Positions 1-6,851 of a stretch of DNA of 33,543 nt are shown here, in pieces (position 1 is the stretch's first letter; each line of letters starts with the position of its first letter). The stretch is from a virus. The stretch covers positions 1 through 33,543 of the IMG/VR virus record IMGVR_UViG_3300007734_000598. One strand, 5' to 3'. The translations under genes and the position numbers were made by a program. The notes below the pieces were generated by a model. That model did not search any database. It was not told the DNA's origin and worked only from the letters and a program-made list of their open reading frames with translations.

Positions 1-416
1 GCTAGGGCTTTAGCCATAGTAATGCCTGGGGTACGAGCTAACTCTATCCAGTTAGTGCCATTATAAATCAAGGTCAGGGTGCAATCCAAGGCTGTCATTG
101 TAAAACTACCTGCCAAACTTAGAGTGCCTGACGCTGGTACAAGCGTGTCAGTAAAGGTGATTATATCCGTTGATGTGGTGGGAAGCAGGACAAGCACAAA
201 GCCCTCTGTCAAACCTGTGCCTGTAATTGTGGTGCAGGTTCCACTAGTGCCAGCACTCAGCGTGACCGTGTTGAAGTTTTGAGTGGGTACTGCCAACGCA
301 AAGGTGCTGACATTGAGGGACAATGCCACCCTAGCAGAGAGCCTCAAATAACCGTTGGCATCATGGATCTTTAGCTGATCCGCTGAGGCGATTACACTTG
401 CAGTTGAAATTGTCAT
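1..416 (-). CDS. Tail-fibre-like structural protein, N-terminal part (runs off left edge)
   Basis: This open frame starts at ATG 416-414 and continues without a stop to the window edge, so only about 138 N-terminal residues are visible. It was translated by hand from the sequence. The upstream sequence contains AGGA about 8 bases before the start, and the preceding nuclease gene stops only 4 bases away, so it belongs to the same leftward operon. The protein is rich in Thr, Ser, Leu and Gly. A stretch ends in IYNGTNWIELAR, a form I associate with beta-rich phage tail fibre and tail-spike proteins. It lies beyond the adaptor, nozzle and IREIGLF-type tail genes, which suits a fibre. The receptor-binding part would be in the missing C-terminus. 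The structural role is inferred from composition and position only. Confidence 0.55.
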   Translation of the reverse strand, partial: MTISTASVIASADQLKIHDANGYLRLSARVALSLNVSTFALAVPTQNFNTVTLSAGTSGTCTTITGTGLTEGFVLVLLPTTSTDIITFTDTLVPASGTLSLAGSFTMTALDCTLTLIYNGTNWIELARTPGITMAKAL

Positions 417-420
417 GTTA

Positions 421-867
421 TTATTCCTGATTGTTTAGCACTGGCGTTCCAGAAATTGGCACTCCAATCTTCTCTAGTATAACAGATTTTATGCGCGGCA
501 AATCAAACTGGTCTATAACCACCAGCCTAATTCCTTTGCCTATCAAGGCTGCTGTGCGCAATAAATCCCTTGCTTTCCCAGCAGTTGTACCATGAAATGG
601 ACCGTTGTACTCCAAATCCACATTGTAATCAGGCAAAAAGAAATCCATTTTAGCACCACCAAAACTAGACCCACCCTCGGATGCCTGTTGGGGGGTGTTC
701 TTAATCTTTAGCTTGGTAAGCGCATCATATATTATACTCTCAGGCTCGTTCATCCCTTGAAACTGCACCTCTGTAGGAAGCTTAGGGGATCCAATACCAG
801 CCTTGCGAACCCTGATAGGAGCCCTAACAAGCAAAGTATTTAAAGGTAGTGCAAATTTTTTTGCCAT
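421..867 (-). CDS. PD-(D/E)XK-type endonuclease embedded in the tail gene cluster
   Basis: The protein has 148 residues. Residues 41-122 look like the core of a Vsr/DUF559-like restriction-fold nuclease: a helix with Glu44, then GAKMDFFLPDYNVDLEYNG with Asp75 and Glu86-x-Asn88, then a helix containing KARD and a hydrophobic strand IRLVVID. The Asn in place of the usual Lys or Asp after Glu is a variation. The basic N-terminus (residues 1-30) could bind DNA. The start overlaps the upstream tail gene stop as TAATG and the next gene begins 4 bases after its stop, so it is cotranscribed with tail genes. It could be a homing-type free-standing nuclease, a DNA-processing enzyme carried in the virion, or a moron. 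The fold call is from motif order and the function is unknown. Confidence 0.55.
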   Translation of the reverse strand: MAKKFALPLNTLLVRAPIRVRKAGIGSPKLPTEVQFQGMNEPESIIYDALTKLKIKNTPQQASEGGSSFGGAKMDFFLPDYNVDLEYNGPFHGTTAGKARDLLRTAALIGKGIRLVVIDQFDLPRIKSVILEKIGVPISGTPVLNNQE

Positions 868-1232
868 TATGCGTTTGCAAATGTAACAACTAAAGTTACA
901 AGCATTGTTTTATTAATTGTTTTGACTACAGAAGTTACAGGTTGGGCATGCACAGCAAGAGTTCCTGCACTAGCTGCATTGAACAAACCAATCTCTCTTA
1001 TTGTTGTACTAACCGTAGAGCTGGGCTCACTGGTAGTAAAGAATGTTTCAAAGGTAGCAGTTGCACCACTGGTAGTACTAAGGGTAACTGCATTACGATC
1101 TAGTTGATTTCCCAAAGCGGTGCTTCCTAGCGTAGGTGTAGTAGCACTATCTCCTATACCAATATAAGTACCACTAGCTAGAAAAGTTGTAGCCAAAGAA
1201 TTAAGGGAAGTAGTTGGAACAAAGTTTGCCAT
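867..1232 (-). CDS. Small phage tail/structural protein (REIGLF type)
   Basis: This is a 121-residue Thr/Ser/Ala-rich protein. The segment TIREIGLFNAASAGTLAVHA near residues 77-96 matches the form [I/V]-x-E-[I/V]-G-[L/I]-[F/Y]-x found in phage tail-collar, baseplate and fibre-associated proteins. There are no Cys residues and no obvious enzyme motif. The gene starts in a TAATG overlap with the tail protein upstream, with GAGAGG about 9 bases before the start, and it ends in a TAATG overlap with the nuclease gene. It probably forms a small beta-rich part of the tail tip or fibre base. The assignment is by motif and neighbours. Confidence 0.55.
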   Translation of the reverse strand: MANFVPTTSLNSLATTFLASGTYIGIGDSATTPTLGSTALGNQLDRNAVTLSTTSGATATFETFFTTSEPSSTVSTTIREIGLFNAASAGTLAVHAQPVTSVVKTINKTMLVTLVVTFANA

Positions 1233-3277
1233 TAACTAAACCTCTCACTTGTTCTTGCTAGTGCAAGATCATATGTATCAGCAGTATCGTATGTAGATGT
1301 ATAGGCATCAGGGGCTGGATTAAATTTAGTCGGGGTGTCAAACACATCAAAATCAAAGTAAAAGAAATCTAAAAGTTCTGCGGTAGCAGATGTTGTTATC
1401 GTAATATTTTGATACATTTGCGGCCACAATCCAGTGACCGCATCTACCATCACTATTGCCACCATGCGCTCATCTTCGTTTTCCTTCTCTACCTTTACCA
1501 CGCTAGTCTTGGTTAGGTATACCAAGTAGTGTCGCCCTGTCATATCAATAAAACGAAGAGGGCTTTCTGCATCCTCAATATCTTTAATAAACTGCAACCG
1601 CTCCAGCACAGATACTGTTTCCAAAGTGCCATTCCTAATTGTCATCGTAGTACCAAGGCGCAAGTTCATACTGTGAGCATGAGTGGCAAGTGGTCGGTTC
1701 AAGAAGTCTACTGTGTACCTAGTAAGCACTGGAGTTTCAGTGGTTGTAGTACCACGAGTAAGTGTAAACTTTAACCTAATTGAATTAGAGTTGATTGTTG
1801 CACTGTCTGACAGGGTGGTTTGAGAAGATAAACTAAAGGGTAGATTTGTTCTCCCGTTAGTAATTACTGTGCCCATTGATACAAAGGTGACACCCTTATC
1901 TGTACTATAAGACACGGAAATACTGCGCCCGTCAGTGGTACTTAAATTTCGTGCCTCCACATTGCATCCCCTAAATGCTTTCTGCATAAATGGCAAGTCA
2001 CCAGTGTAATCAGATGTCTCAAACACCCCAGCAGACGGATAGCTAGGGAACGGAATGTCCCGCAGACTAATCATGGACTTGTAAATTGTGCCGTTTGCCT
2101 GCAGATTTACATGAGTGCGCACCAAATTGCTACTGTACCCAGAGGCTGTGAGAGTGTGCCCGTATGTTCCCAAATAACGCTGGTGCCAGCCACTCCCAGA
2201 ATAAGCCATCATTTCAGGGTATCCACCAGACGCGGCCCTGCCGCTGTTAAAGGCGGCATAGAGTACAAAGGGACCTGTAAACATCCAAGTGGGCTTCCCG
2301 TGCCCGTACAGTTCCTTTACGGCACTACCCTTCATCTCCGGGGTAATGTCCACCAAGCTACTCACCGTGCCGCTAGTCAGTGCAATCTTGATAATACGAC
2401 CCATCATGTGGGTGTAAATAAACCCGTCAAACGGAACAATGCACCGGAAGTTAGTGGAGTTTTTCTGCACTGGGTACTGCACAATATCCACCAATGCCGT
2501 ACCATCGTAGCGCCACAAGCCATCCTCTTTGCCAATCAACAAGTACCCAAACGAGCTAGACATGCCAGTAATAATACTGGATGAGTTGCCCACATTAATT
2601 GCGGCAGACCAAGTTGCCCCGTTGTCAGAGCTTGTCTTGATAGTGTTGGATGTTGCCAGCACCAAGTACACTACCTGATCACTCTTTGTCCATGTGGTAA
2701 AACAACTTGCGGTTTGTGCTCCAACTGTCAGAACAGCCGGGTCATTAGTGTTGCTTTTGTAATAGTTGTTGCCGTTTACAGCAACAAATAAGAATGTGTT
2801 GTGCTCGTGCATCCATACAATGCTTGCGGCTAACGCTCCGGGTGGAGTGGTGTGCCCTGACCATGTAGTTCCGTCTGTGCTTCGGCGCAAACTGGTGCCG
2901 CACCCTGCAACCACATAGCTTGCACCAAAATCAATAATCATTGGTGCTGTAGAAGAACCAGCTGCATCAGCAGTTGTCCATGCGCTGTCCAACTGCAACG
3001 CAAGCGGAATATCAGTAAAGACATTGCCATCACTTGAGGCAATCTGATTGATATTTAGGAATTCTTCTTGATCTACACCCTCGGAAGCACTGCTCTGGCT
3101 GTAGCTGTCCCAATACCCCTCGCGGGTCTTGCTGTCTGTGCCTGTGGCAATGCGCGGGGCAAAGTCATCCACCCGCTCCGTGCGGTAGGAGCCGGGGGCA
3201 ATCATAAACCCGTACTTCGTTGCTCCCGAAGCCAAGGTTATGTCATGCGTAGACCCTGCTATGGGAGTAACAGCCAT
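1232..3277 (-). CDS. Large tail protein with Asp-box (beta-propeller-like) repeats, possible nozzle
   Basis: The protein has 681 residues. At least three Asp-box-like motifs are readable: STDGTTW near residue 133, SSDNGATW at 216-223, and STDKGVTF further on. These S-x-D-x-G-x-T-[WF] motifs mark beta-propeller blades in sialidase-like (BNR) proteins. The C-terminal quarter contains LRFIDMTGRHYLVYL, a form I associate with distal tail proteins of long-tailed phages. The gene follows a roughly 230-residue adaptor-like gene. In podoviruses the adaptor is typically followed by a propeller-fold nozzle protein of similar size, so nozzle is my preferred role. A virion sialidase-like or receptor-binding protein is the alternative. 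No catalytic sialidase residues were identified. It is coupled on both sides by TAATG overlaps. Confidence 0.55.
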   Translation of the reverse strand: MAVTPIAGSTHDITLASGATKYGFMIAPGSYRTERVDDFAPRIATGTDSKTREGYWDSYSQSSASEGVDQEEFLNINQIASSDGNVFTDIPLALQLDSAWTTADAAGSSTAPMIIDFGASYVVAGCGTSLRRSTDGTTWSGHTTPPGALAASIVWMHEHNTFLFVAVNGNNYYKSNTNDPAVLTVGAQTASCFTTWTKSDQVVYLVLATSNTIKTSSDNGATWSAAINVGNSSSIITGMSSSFGYLLIGKEDGLWRYDGTALVDIVQYPVQKNSTNFRCIVPFDGFIYTHMMGRIIKIALTSGTVSSLVDITPEMKGSAVKELYGHGKPTWMFTGPFVLYAAFNSGRAASGGYPEMMAYSGSGWHQRYLGTYGHTLTASGYSSNLVRTHVNLQANGTIYKSMISLRDIPFPSYPSAGVFETSDYTGDLPFMQKAFRGCNVEARNLSTTDGRSISVSYSTDKGVTFVSMGTVITNGRTNLPFSLSSQTTLSDSATINSNSIRLKFTLTRGTTTTETPVLTRYTVDFLNRPLATHAHSMNLRLGTTMTIRNGTLETVSVLERLQFIKDIEDAESPLRFIDMTGRHYLVYLTKTSVVKVEKENEDERMVAIVMVDAVTGLWPQMYQNITITTSATAELLDFFYFDFDVFDTPTKFNPAPDAYTSTYDTADTYDLALARTSERFS

Positions 3278-3966
3278 TATGGATGTAGAACTATGCTTTG
3301 ACCGTAGCGATTGTTGTTGTTGGAGTAAACACCTAGGTCAACATCACCTGCGCCACGCTCTGCAACCATGGGGATCATCTGAGCTACTGCCCCACTGCGA
3401 TTAGACTGCTTGTAGCGTTCTGCTTGCTCCTCAAACATCTTCATCATCTGCGCGTATGGGCTCACCTCAAACTGGGCGGCTTTCAACCCCATGATTGCGC
3501 ACAAATAAAAGGAGGCGTATGCCTCTATAAACTCTAGTGGTAAATAAATAGTGCCAGCCAACCCGCCACTGGTGTTGGCAATCTCTGCTGTGCGCCCGTT
3601 GTATAACAGGTGCATGGTCTCTCCAGAAAACTCGCTGGCCAAATCCAAAGGCAGTACTATTGTAAATGTATTGCCGTTCCTGCGCTGTGCCACCCTGCGC
3701 AACAACACCTTGGGGTTGCTAGGAACAGTGCAGTAGGCTTGCGCAAAACCAAACGACACATCCGGGGTAGCTGTTGGGGTGTACTCGTAGGTACTCCCGC
3801 CAATTGTGATGCTGCTATCTACAGCAACTGTCCTGATAATTGGAAAGGAAGTATTGATAGCCGCGTTGATTGCATCTACCTTTACCGCTTGGGTAAACTT
3901 TGAGTTAGATGCGTCATCAAAGCGGCTGTTAAGCCTGTTGATTACATCCGTGCCAGTCGTAGACAC
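3277..3966 (-). CDS. Head-tail adaptor-like protein
   Basis: This is a 229-residue protein beginning at GTG, 3 bases after the stop of the Lys-rich gene upstream. Its helical start (DVINRLNSRFDDAS) includes an INAAINTSFPIIRT segment. A beta-rich middle follows, then a C-terminal helix pair with YAQMMKMFEEQAERYKQSNR. This plan, with helical ends around a beta core at about 200-230 residues, and the position between capsid genes and a 681-residue tail protein, resemble adaptor/connector proteins that dock under the portal. No sequence signature proves it. The ribosome binding site is weak (AAAGGCGG at a long spacing), so translation may depend on coupling. Confidence 0.45.
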   Translation of the reverse strand: MSTTGTDVINRLNSRFDDASNSKFTQAVKVDAINAAINTSFPIIRTVAVDSSITIGGSTYEYTPTATPDVSFGFAQAYCTVPSNPKVLLRRVAQRRNGNTFTIVLPLDLASEFSGETMHLLYNGRTAEIANTSGGLAGTIYLPLEFIEAYASFYLCAIMGLKAAQFEVSPYAQMMKMFEEQAERYKQSNRSGAVAQMIPMVAERGAGDVDLGVYSNNNNRYGQSIVLHP

Positions 3967-3969
3967 AGA

Positions 3970-4194
3970 TTAGTAGCCGCCTTTCTTGGCAAACGGATTT
4001 TTCTTGGCAGACTTCTTGCCTTTCTTGCTGTCTTTCTTGTCGTCTTTCTTGTCAGACTTAGACAGAGCGGCATCGCGTGACACATTCACACCCTCGCCCA
4101 CCTCCATCTCCTCGCCAGTGGCTTTAGACTCGGCTTGCGCGGCGGCAATACCCTTGCTGTTATACGGAAATTTTTTCTTACCGACTTTAGGCAT
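3970..4194 (-). CDS. Small Lys-rich virion-cluster protein
   Basis: This is a 74-residue, strongly basic protein. The C-terminal half is a run of Lys, Ser and Asp ending in NPFAKKGGY, and the N-terminus MPKVGKKKFPY is also basic. Short proteins of this style are frequent next to capsid genes in phages, where they may bind DNA or the capsid interior, but I cannot assign a tested function. The start has a good AAGGATAAACTA leader. The protein is presumably disordered. The low-complexity lysine codons also create a spurious open frame on the opposite strand. Confidence 0.6.
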   Translation of the reverse strand: MPKVGKKKFPYNSKGIAAAQAESKATGEEMEVGEGVNVSRDAALSKSDKKDDKKDSKKGKKSAKKNPFAKKGGY

Positions 4195-4204
4195 TAGTTT
4201 ATCC

Positions 4205-4723
4205 TTACTTAGTTACGACTAGGTATTCAACATCTGTTGTGCCACCCGTGGAGATCACATACCACGCATCATTGGATGACAAATCAATCAACTCACCACC
4301 TGATTTGGCTATGTTATAACCTGCGTCTGCATTTGCAGCTGCGTGTGTGCGACTAGCCCATAGAGTCAAACCACTAGCGTGCGGAACTGCTGTAGTGCTA
4401 AGGTAGCCACGAGTTACGGTGCTAGTGGTAGTAGTTGGCAATGCTGTTACCAGCATTAGCTCCTGCTCTACCAGAACCACATCATTTACCGCCAGCGTAC
4501 TAGCAGTTGTATTGGTCAGGGTTGTACCACCAACCGTAATAGCTGCTCCCAATGTGTCCATTACCTCAATCTTCCCATTACTTAGATAAGCAGGGTTGGT
4601 TCCACCAAGATTTTTAAAGCGACACTCAACACGGTGAATGTCAACAGGCAGAAGAAGCTGGAGACTTGTAGTGGCTGTAATTTTGCCCGTGCGTTTCGGG
4701 CCACGAATATTTACGAAGTTCAT
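4205..4723 (-). CDS. Beta-rich head-associated protein, possible capsid decoration protein
   Basis: The protein has 172 residues, rich in Thr, Ala, Val and Gly, with no Cys apart from one near the N-terminus. Residues 78-123 (LAVNDVVLVEQELMLVTAL, then VTRGYLSTTAVPHASG) have the same plan as residues 93-148 of the major capsid protein: a hydrophobic strand pair, then [TS]-V-[ST]-R-G-Y-x-x-T-T-A. A shared capsid-surface fold is therefore possible. The gene starts in a 4-base ATGA overlap with the zinc-ribbon gene. Decoration or head-completion protein is the likely role, from position and the shared segment. Confidence 0.5.
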   Translation of the reverse strand: MNFVNIRGPKRTGKITATTSLQLLLPVDIHRVECRFKNLGGTNPAYLSNGKIEVMDTLGAAITVGGTTLTNTTASTLAVNDVVLVEQELMLVTALPTTTTSTVTRGYLSTTAVPHASGLTLWASRTHAAANADAGYNIAKSGGELIDLSSNDAWYVISTGGTTDVEYLVVTK

Positions 4724-4926
4724 GTTTGTCCTACCCTTGCTTCCTTAGCAATGTAATTGTGTTGCCCCATACAGTCTGGGCACAACGCGGATTTTTCCAA
4801 AGCTTTGAGCATCCCGTGCAAAATACTGCCATCAGTATCACTTGCACGGGTGCTCAGAGTTCCCACAATTACTAAGTCACCACACTTTACGCACTTAAGT
4901 ACGGGGCGGGTGCTTAGTACGCTCAT
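4720..4926 (-). CDS. Small zinc-ribbon-like protein (CxxC...CxxC) after the capsid gene
   Basis: The protein has 68 residues. I chose ATG 4926-4924 because it overlaps the capsid stop as TAATG, matching other junctions here; the longer frame upstream only extends into the capsid gene. Cys12-x-x-Cys15 and Cys49-x-x-Cys52 form two knuckles able to hold one zinc ion, separated by 33 residues that include a predicted helix. The basic KCVKCG start and CPDC end are typical of small phage zinc ribbons. Its location between capsid and decoration-like genes is unusual for a DNA-binding regulator and suggests a role in head assembly or simply a coupled accessory gene. The function is unknown. Confidence 0.6.
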   Translation of the reverse strand: MSVLSTRPVLKCVKCGDLVIVGTLSTRASDTDGSILHGMLKALEKSALCPDCMGQHNYIAKEARVGQT

Positions 4927-6074
4927 TACGCGATTGTCGTAATGACTGCGTGAGCCTTGTCCATGCGCACGCACAGGGTAAATTCGCCAACCACCTCACC
5001 ACGCTGATAGTCGCCCGTCTTTGCCAGCGGCTCAGATGTGAACGGATAGTAGGTGATAAAGCCCACATGTTCCGGGTCGAGAATGTAGATGGTGGCATCC
5101 GGTGCCCAACGATCCATGATCAAATCAACAGTGCCGTAAGGCGTGATGATCTTCTCAATGGTCATACCAACAGTCTTTTCCTTGGTGTCCACGCGCAGGA
5201 AGTTGGCGCTGTCATAGAAGTTCTTGATTACCTGCATATTGGTGGGGGACACAAACGCCTTGCTGGGCTTGCCGCCATCAAGATACGCCGCTTTCAGAGC
5301 GTTCTCAAACTTAGCCTGCGTCACCGCAGCAGAACCGGAGTTGATAGCGTTGTTGGTTACAAAGGTGCCCAAGCCGCCAAAGGAGCGCGGCGCGGCACTG
5401 CTGCCAGCAGAACGAGTGCCCTTGTAAACACCCTTTTCAATCAAACGCATCAGATGCGGGATGGCTTTGTTTGACTGATAGTCAAACTCCTCGCGGATGC
5501 CATACTGGGAAATCTGATTCTGTGAACGGCTAACCTTCACCTCACGCTGCATAATCTGCGTGTGGTTGTAGTTAGTTGAGCGCACGGTGTAGCCCAAGCC
5601 GTGGCTTTCTGCGCCTTCCAAACGGGCAATGCCCAGGATTTCGATGGCAGTGTTGTTGGCTACTATCTGCGCGGTGGCAGTAGTGCCACCATAACCACGG
5701 GAAACAGTCAGGGTAACGCCATCAGACGCAACTGCGCTAACCCACATCTGCTCTGAACCATCGGCAAACAGCAGAATCTGTCCCACCTGCACCATATTGG
5801 CTGACGCTGCCAGCAATACGGCTGTGGTAACAGAGTTGTTCATTGCAGTGTTTAGGCCAACCGCAAGCGGTTCGCGGGTATCTTCAATCCACTCCACCTT
5901 CGTGTGCGGAAAGTTTACGAAACGGAATTTCTTTGCACCACCATCCAAGCCACCCATAGCTTCCACAAAGGGAGCATCGGCTGGGTCAATGAGGGTAATG
6001 TAATCGGTGATGACGCGTTTCTGGATTACACCAGAGTTGTCATCATAAGTTGATTGGGTAGTAACCTGAGGCAT
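4926..6074 (-). CDS. Major capsid protein, SU10/DUF5309-like
   Basis: This is a 382-residue HK97-fold-type coat protein. The N-terminal plan with ITLIDPADAPFVEAMGG (about residues 26-42) and HTKVEWIEDT (57-66) is characteristic of the SU10-type (DUF5309) capsid family: a DAPF motif followed by a W-[IL]-E-D-T motif. Residues 80-149 form a beta-rich insertion with VSRGYGGTTA. The C-terminus has the expected P-domain-like region with YILDPEHVGFITYYPFTSEPLAKTGDYQRGEVVGEFTL. The gene follows the scaffold by 32 bases and has a GGAGAAAGATC leader. Five-base inverted arms lie just upstream. Family recognition is from memory of conserved motifs, and the role is supported by scaffold, portal and terminase nearby. 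Confidence 0.88.
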   Translation of the reverse strand: MPQVTTQSTYDDNSGVIQKRVITDYITLIDPADAPFVEAMGGLDGGAKKFRFVNFPHTKVEWIEDTREPLAVGLNTAMNNSVTTAVLLAASANMVQVGQILLFADGSEQMWVSAVASDGVTLTVSRGYGGTTATAQIVANNTAIEILGIARLEGAESHGLGYTVRSTNYNHTQIMQREVKVSRSQNQISQYGIREEFDYQSNKAIPHLMRLIEKGVYKGTRSAGSSAAPRSFGGLGTFVTNNAINSGSAAVTQAKFENALKAAYLDGGKPSKAFVSPTNMQVIKNFYDSANFLRVDTKEKTVGMTIEKIITPYGTVDLIMDRWAPDATIYILDPEHVGFITYYPFTSEPLAKTGDYQRGEVVGEFTLCVRMDKAHAVITTIA

Positions 6075-6106
6075 GATCTTTCTCCGCCGCTATGCGGCAC
6101 TAATGT
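6075..6106 (-). promoter_or_regulatory. Small hairpin and ribosome binding site before the capsid gene
   Basis: The scaffold-capsid gap holds the inverted arms GCCGC and GCGGC separated by three bases, directly followed on the minus strand by GGAGAAAGATC and the capsid ATG. The stem ends next to the purine-rich ribosome site. It could stabilise the messenger 5-prime end or mark a processing site that lifts capsid translation above scaffold. There is no U-tract, so a terminator is unlikely. Confidence 0.35.
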
Positions 6107-6784
6107 TTATACATCGAGTCCCCTTGCACGGAACTCCCGCTGAAGTGCACTGTAAGTGTGCACATCACCACGCTGAATGTTGGCAATTGCTGCCTTCCAC
6201 TCAGCCATTGAGTCATTAGACGCAGGGCTTCCACCCATAGTGTCGTACTGACCGTTCTTCACTTTCTGTCCCATAGATGCTTTGCGCTCTGCTTTTGCTG
6301 CTGATACTTCAGCTGCAGCTTCAGACTTTACATTCTCGCGCATTGCGTTTCGTGCCAACTGCAACAACTCATTGCTATTCTGTGCATTTTGCAGGCGGGG
6401 ATCATTTGGGGCAAGTCCGTGGGCGTTTGCGGTTTCGGCCACATGCCTGTACCAAGTTTGCCATGCCTGTTGCTGGTTCTTAAGTTGCTGGTACGCTTGG
6501 GCTTGTTCCATGATTTCTCTGGATTGATCCCATTTGTCAGCATCTTCGTCTCCTAGCTGTTTCATGCGAGCAATTGATTGCTGCTTTAGCTGAGACATCT
6601 GTCCCTGATACTGTCGGTGTAACTGCGAAAGTTCCCTGTCCTTGGATTGGTTCCAAGCTGCAAGAAGCTCTTCCGATGTATACCCCTGCTCTTCGGTGGT
6701 AGTTTCAGTCGCATCCGCTTGCCCGATTTCCGGGGTTTCAGACTCAACCGCGTTTACTTCACCTTCGTAATCAGCATCGCTCAT
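6107..6784 (-). CDS. Scaffold protein
   Basis: The protein has 225 residues. It starts with an acidic, Thr/Glu-rich tail (residues 1-37). A long charged helix rich in Gln and Lys follows (about residues 38-120, including QYQGQMSQLKQQSIARMKQLGDEDADKWDQ), and the C-terminus is basic and probably helix-turn-helix (DVHTYSALQREFRARGLDV). An acidic start, Gln-rich coiled coil and basic capsid-binding end are the normal architecture of phage scaffolds, and the gene lies directly before the capsid gene. No protease is visible nearby, so the scaffold may leave the head intact. The start is supported by GGAGAAACGGAC. Confidence 0.78.
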   Translation of the reverse strand: MSDADYEGEVNAVESETPEIGQADATETTTEEQGYTSEELLAAWNQSKDRELSQLHRQYQGQMSQLKQQSIARMKQLGDEDADKWDQSREIMEQAQAYQQLKNQQQAWQTWYRHVAETANAHGLAPNDPRLQNAQNSNELLQLARNAMRENVKSEAAAEVSAAKAERKASMGQKVKNGQYDTMGGSPASNDSMAEWKAAIANIQRGDVHTYSALQREFRARGLDV

Positions 6785-6812
6785 GTCCGTTTCTCCTATA
6801 TGAAATTGTTAC

Positions 6813-6849
6813 AGAAAGGATACCACACATTTTACCTAAAGTGGTATCC
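6813..6849 (-). terminator. Hairpin between the giant gene and the scaffold gene
   Basis: Perfect 9-base arms GGATACCAC and GTGGTATCC (6818-6826 and 6841-6849) enclose a 14-base loop. On the minus strand the stem is followed by TTTCTGT, a short U-rich tail. It sits just after the stop of the 9.7-kb gene and before the scaffold gene. It may act as a partial terminator or RNA-processing site that sets the ratio of giant protein to scaffold and capsid. No clear promoter follows it, so read-through is probably required. Confidence 0.5.
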
Positions 6850-6851
6850 GG

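Noticed and set aside
2111-2584. Plus-strand frame of 157 codons opposite the large tail gene
   Set aside because: Antisense to a gene with readable Asp-box motifs, with no ribosome site and no recognisable feature.
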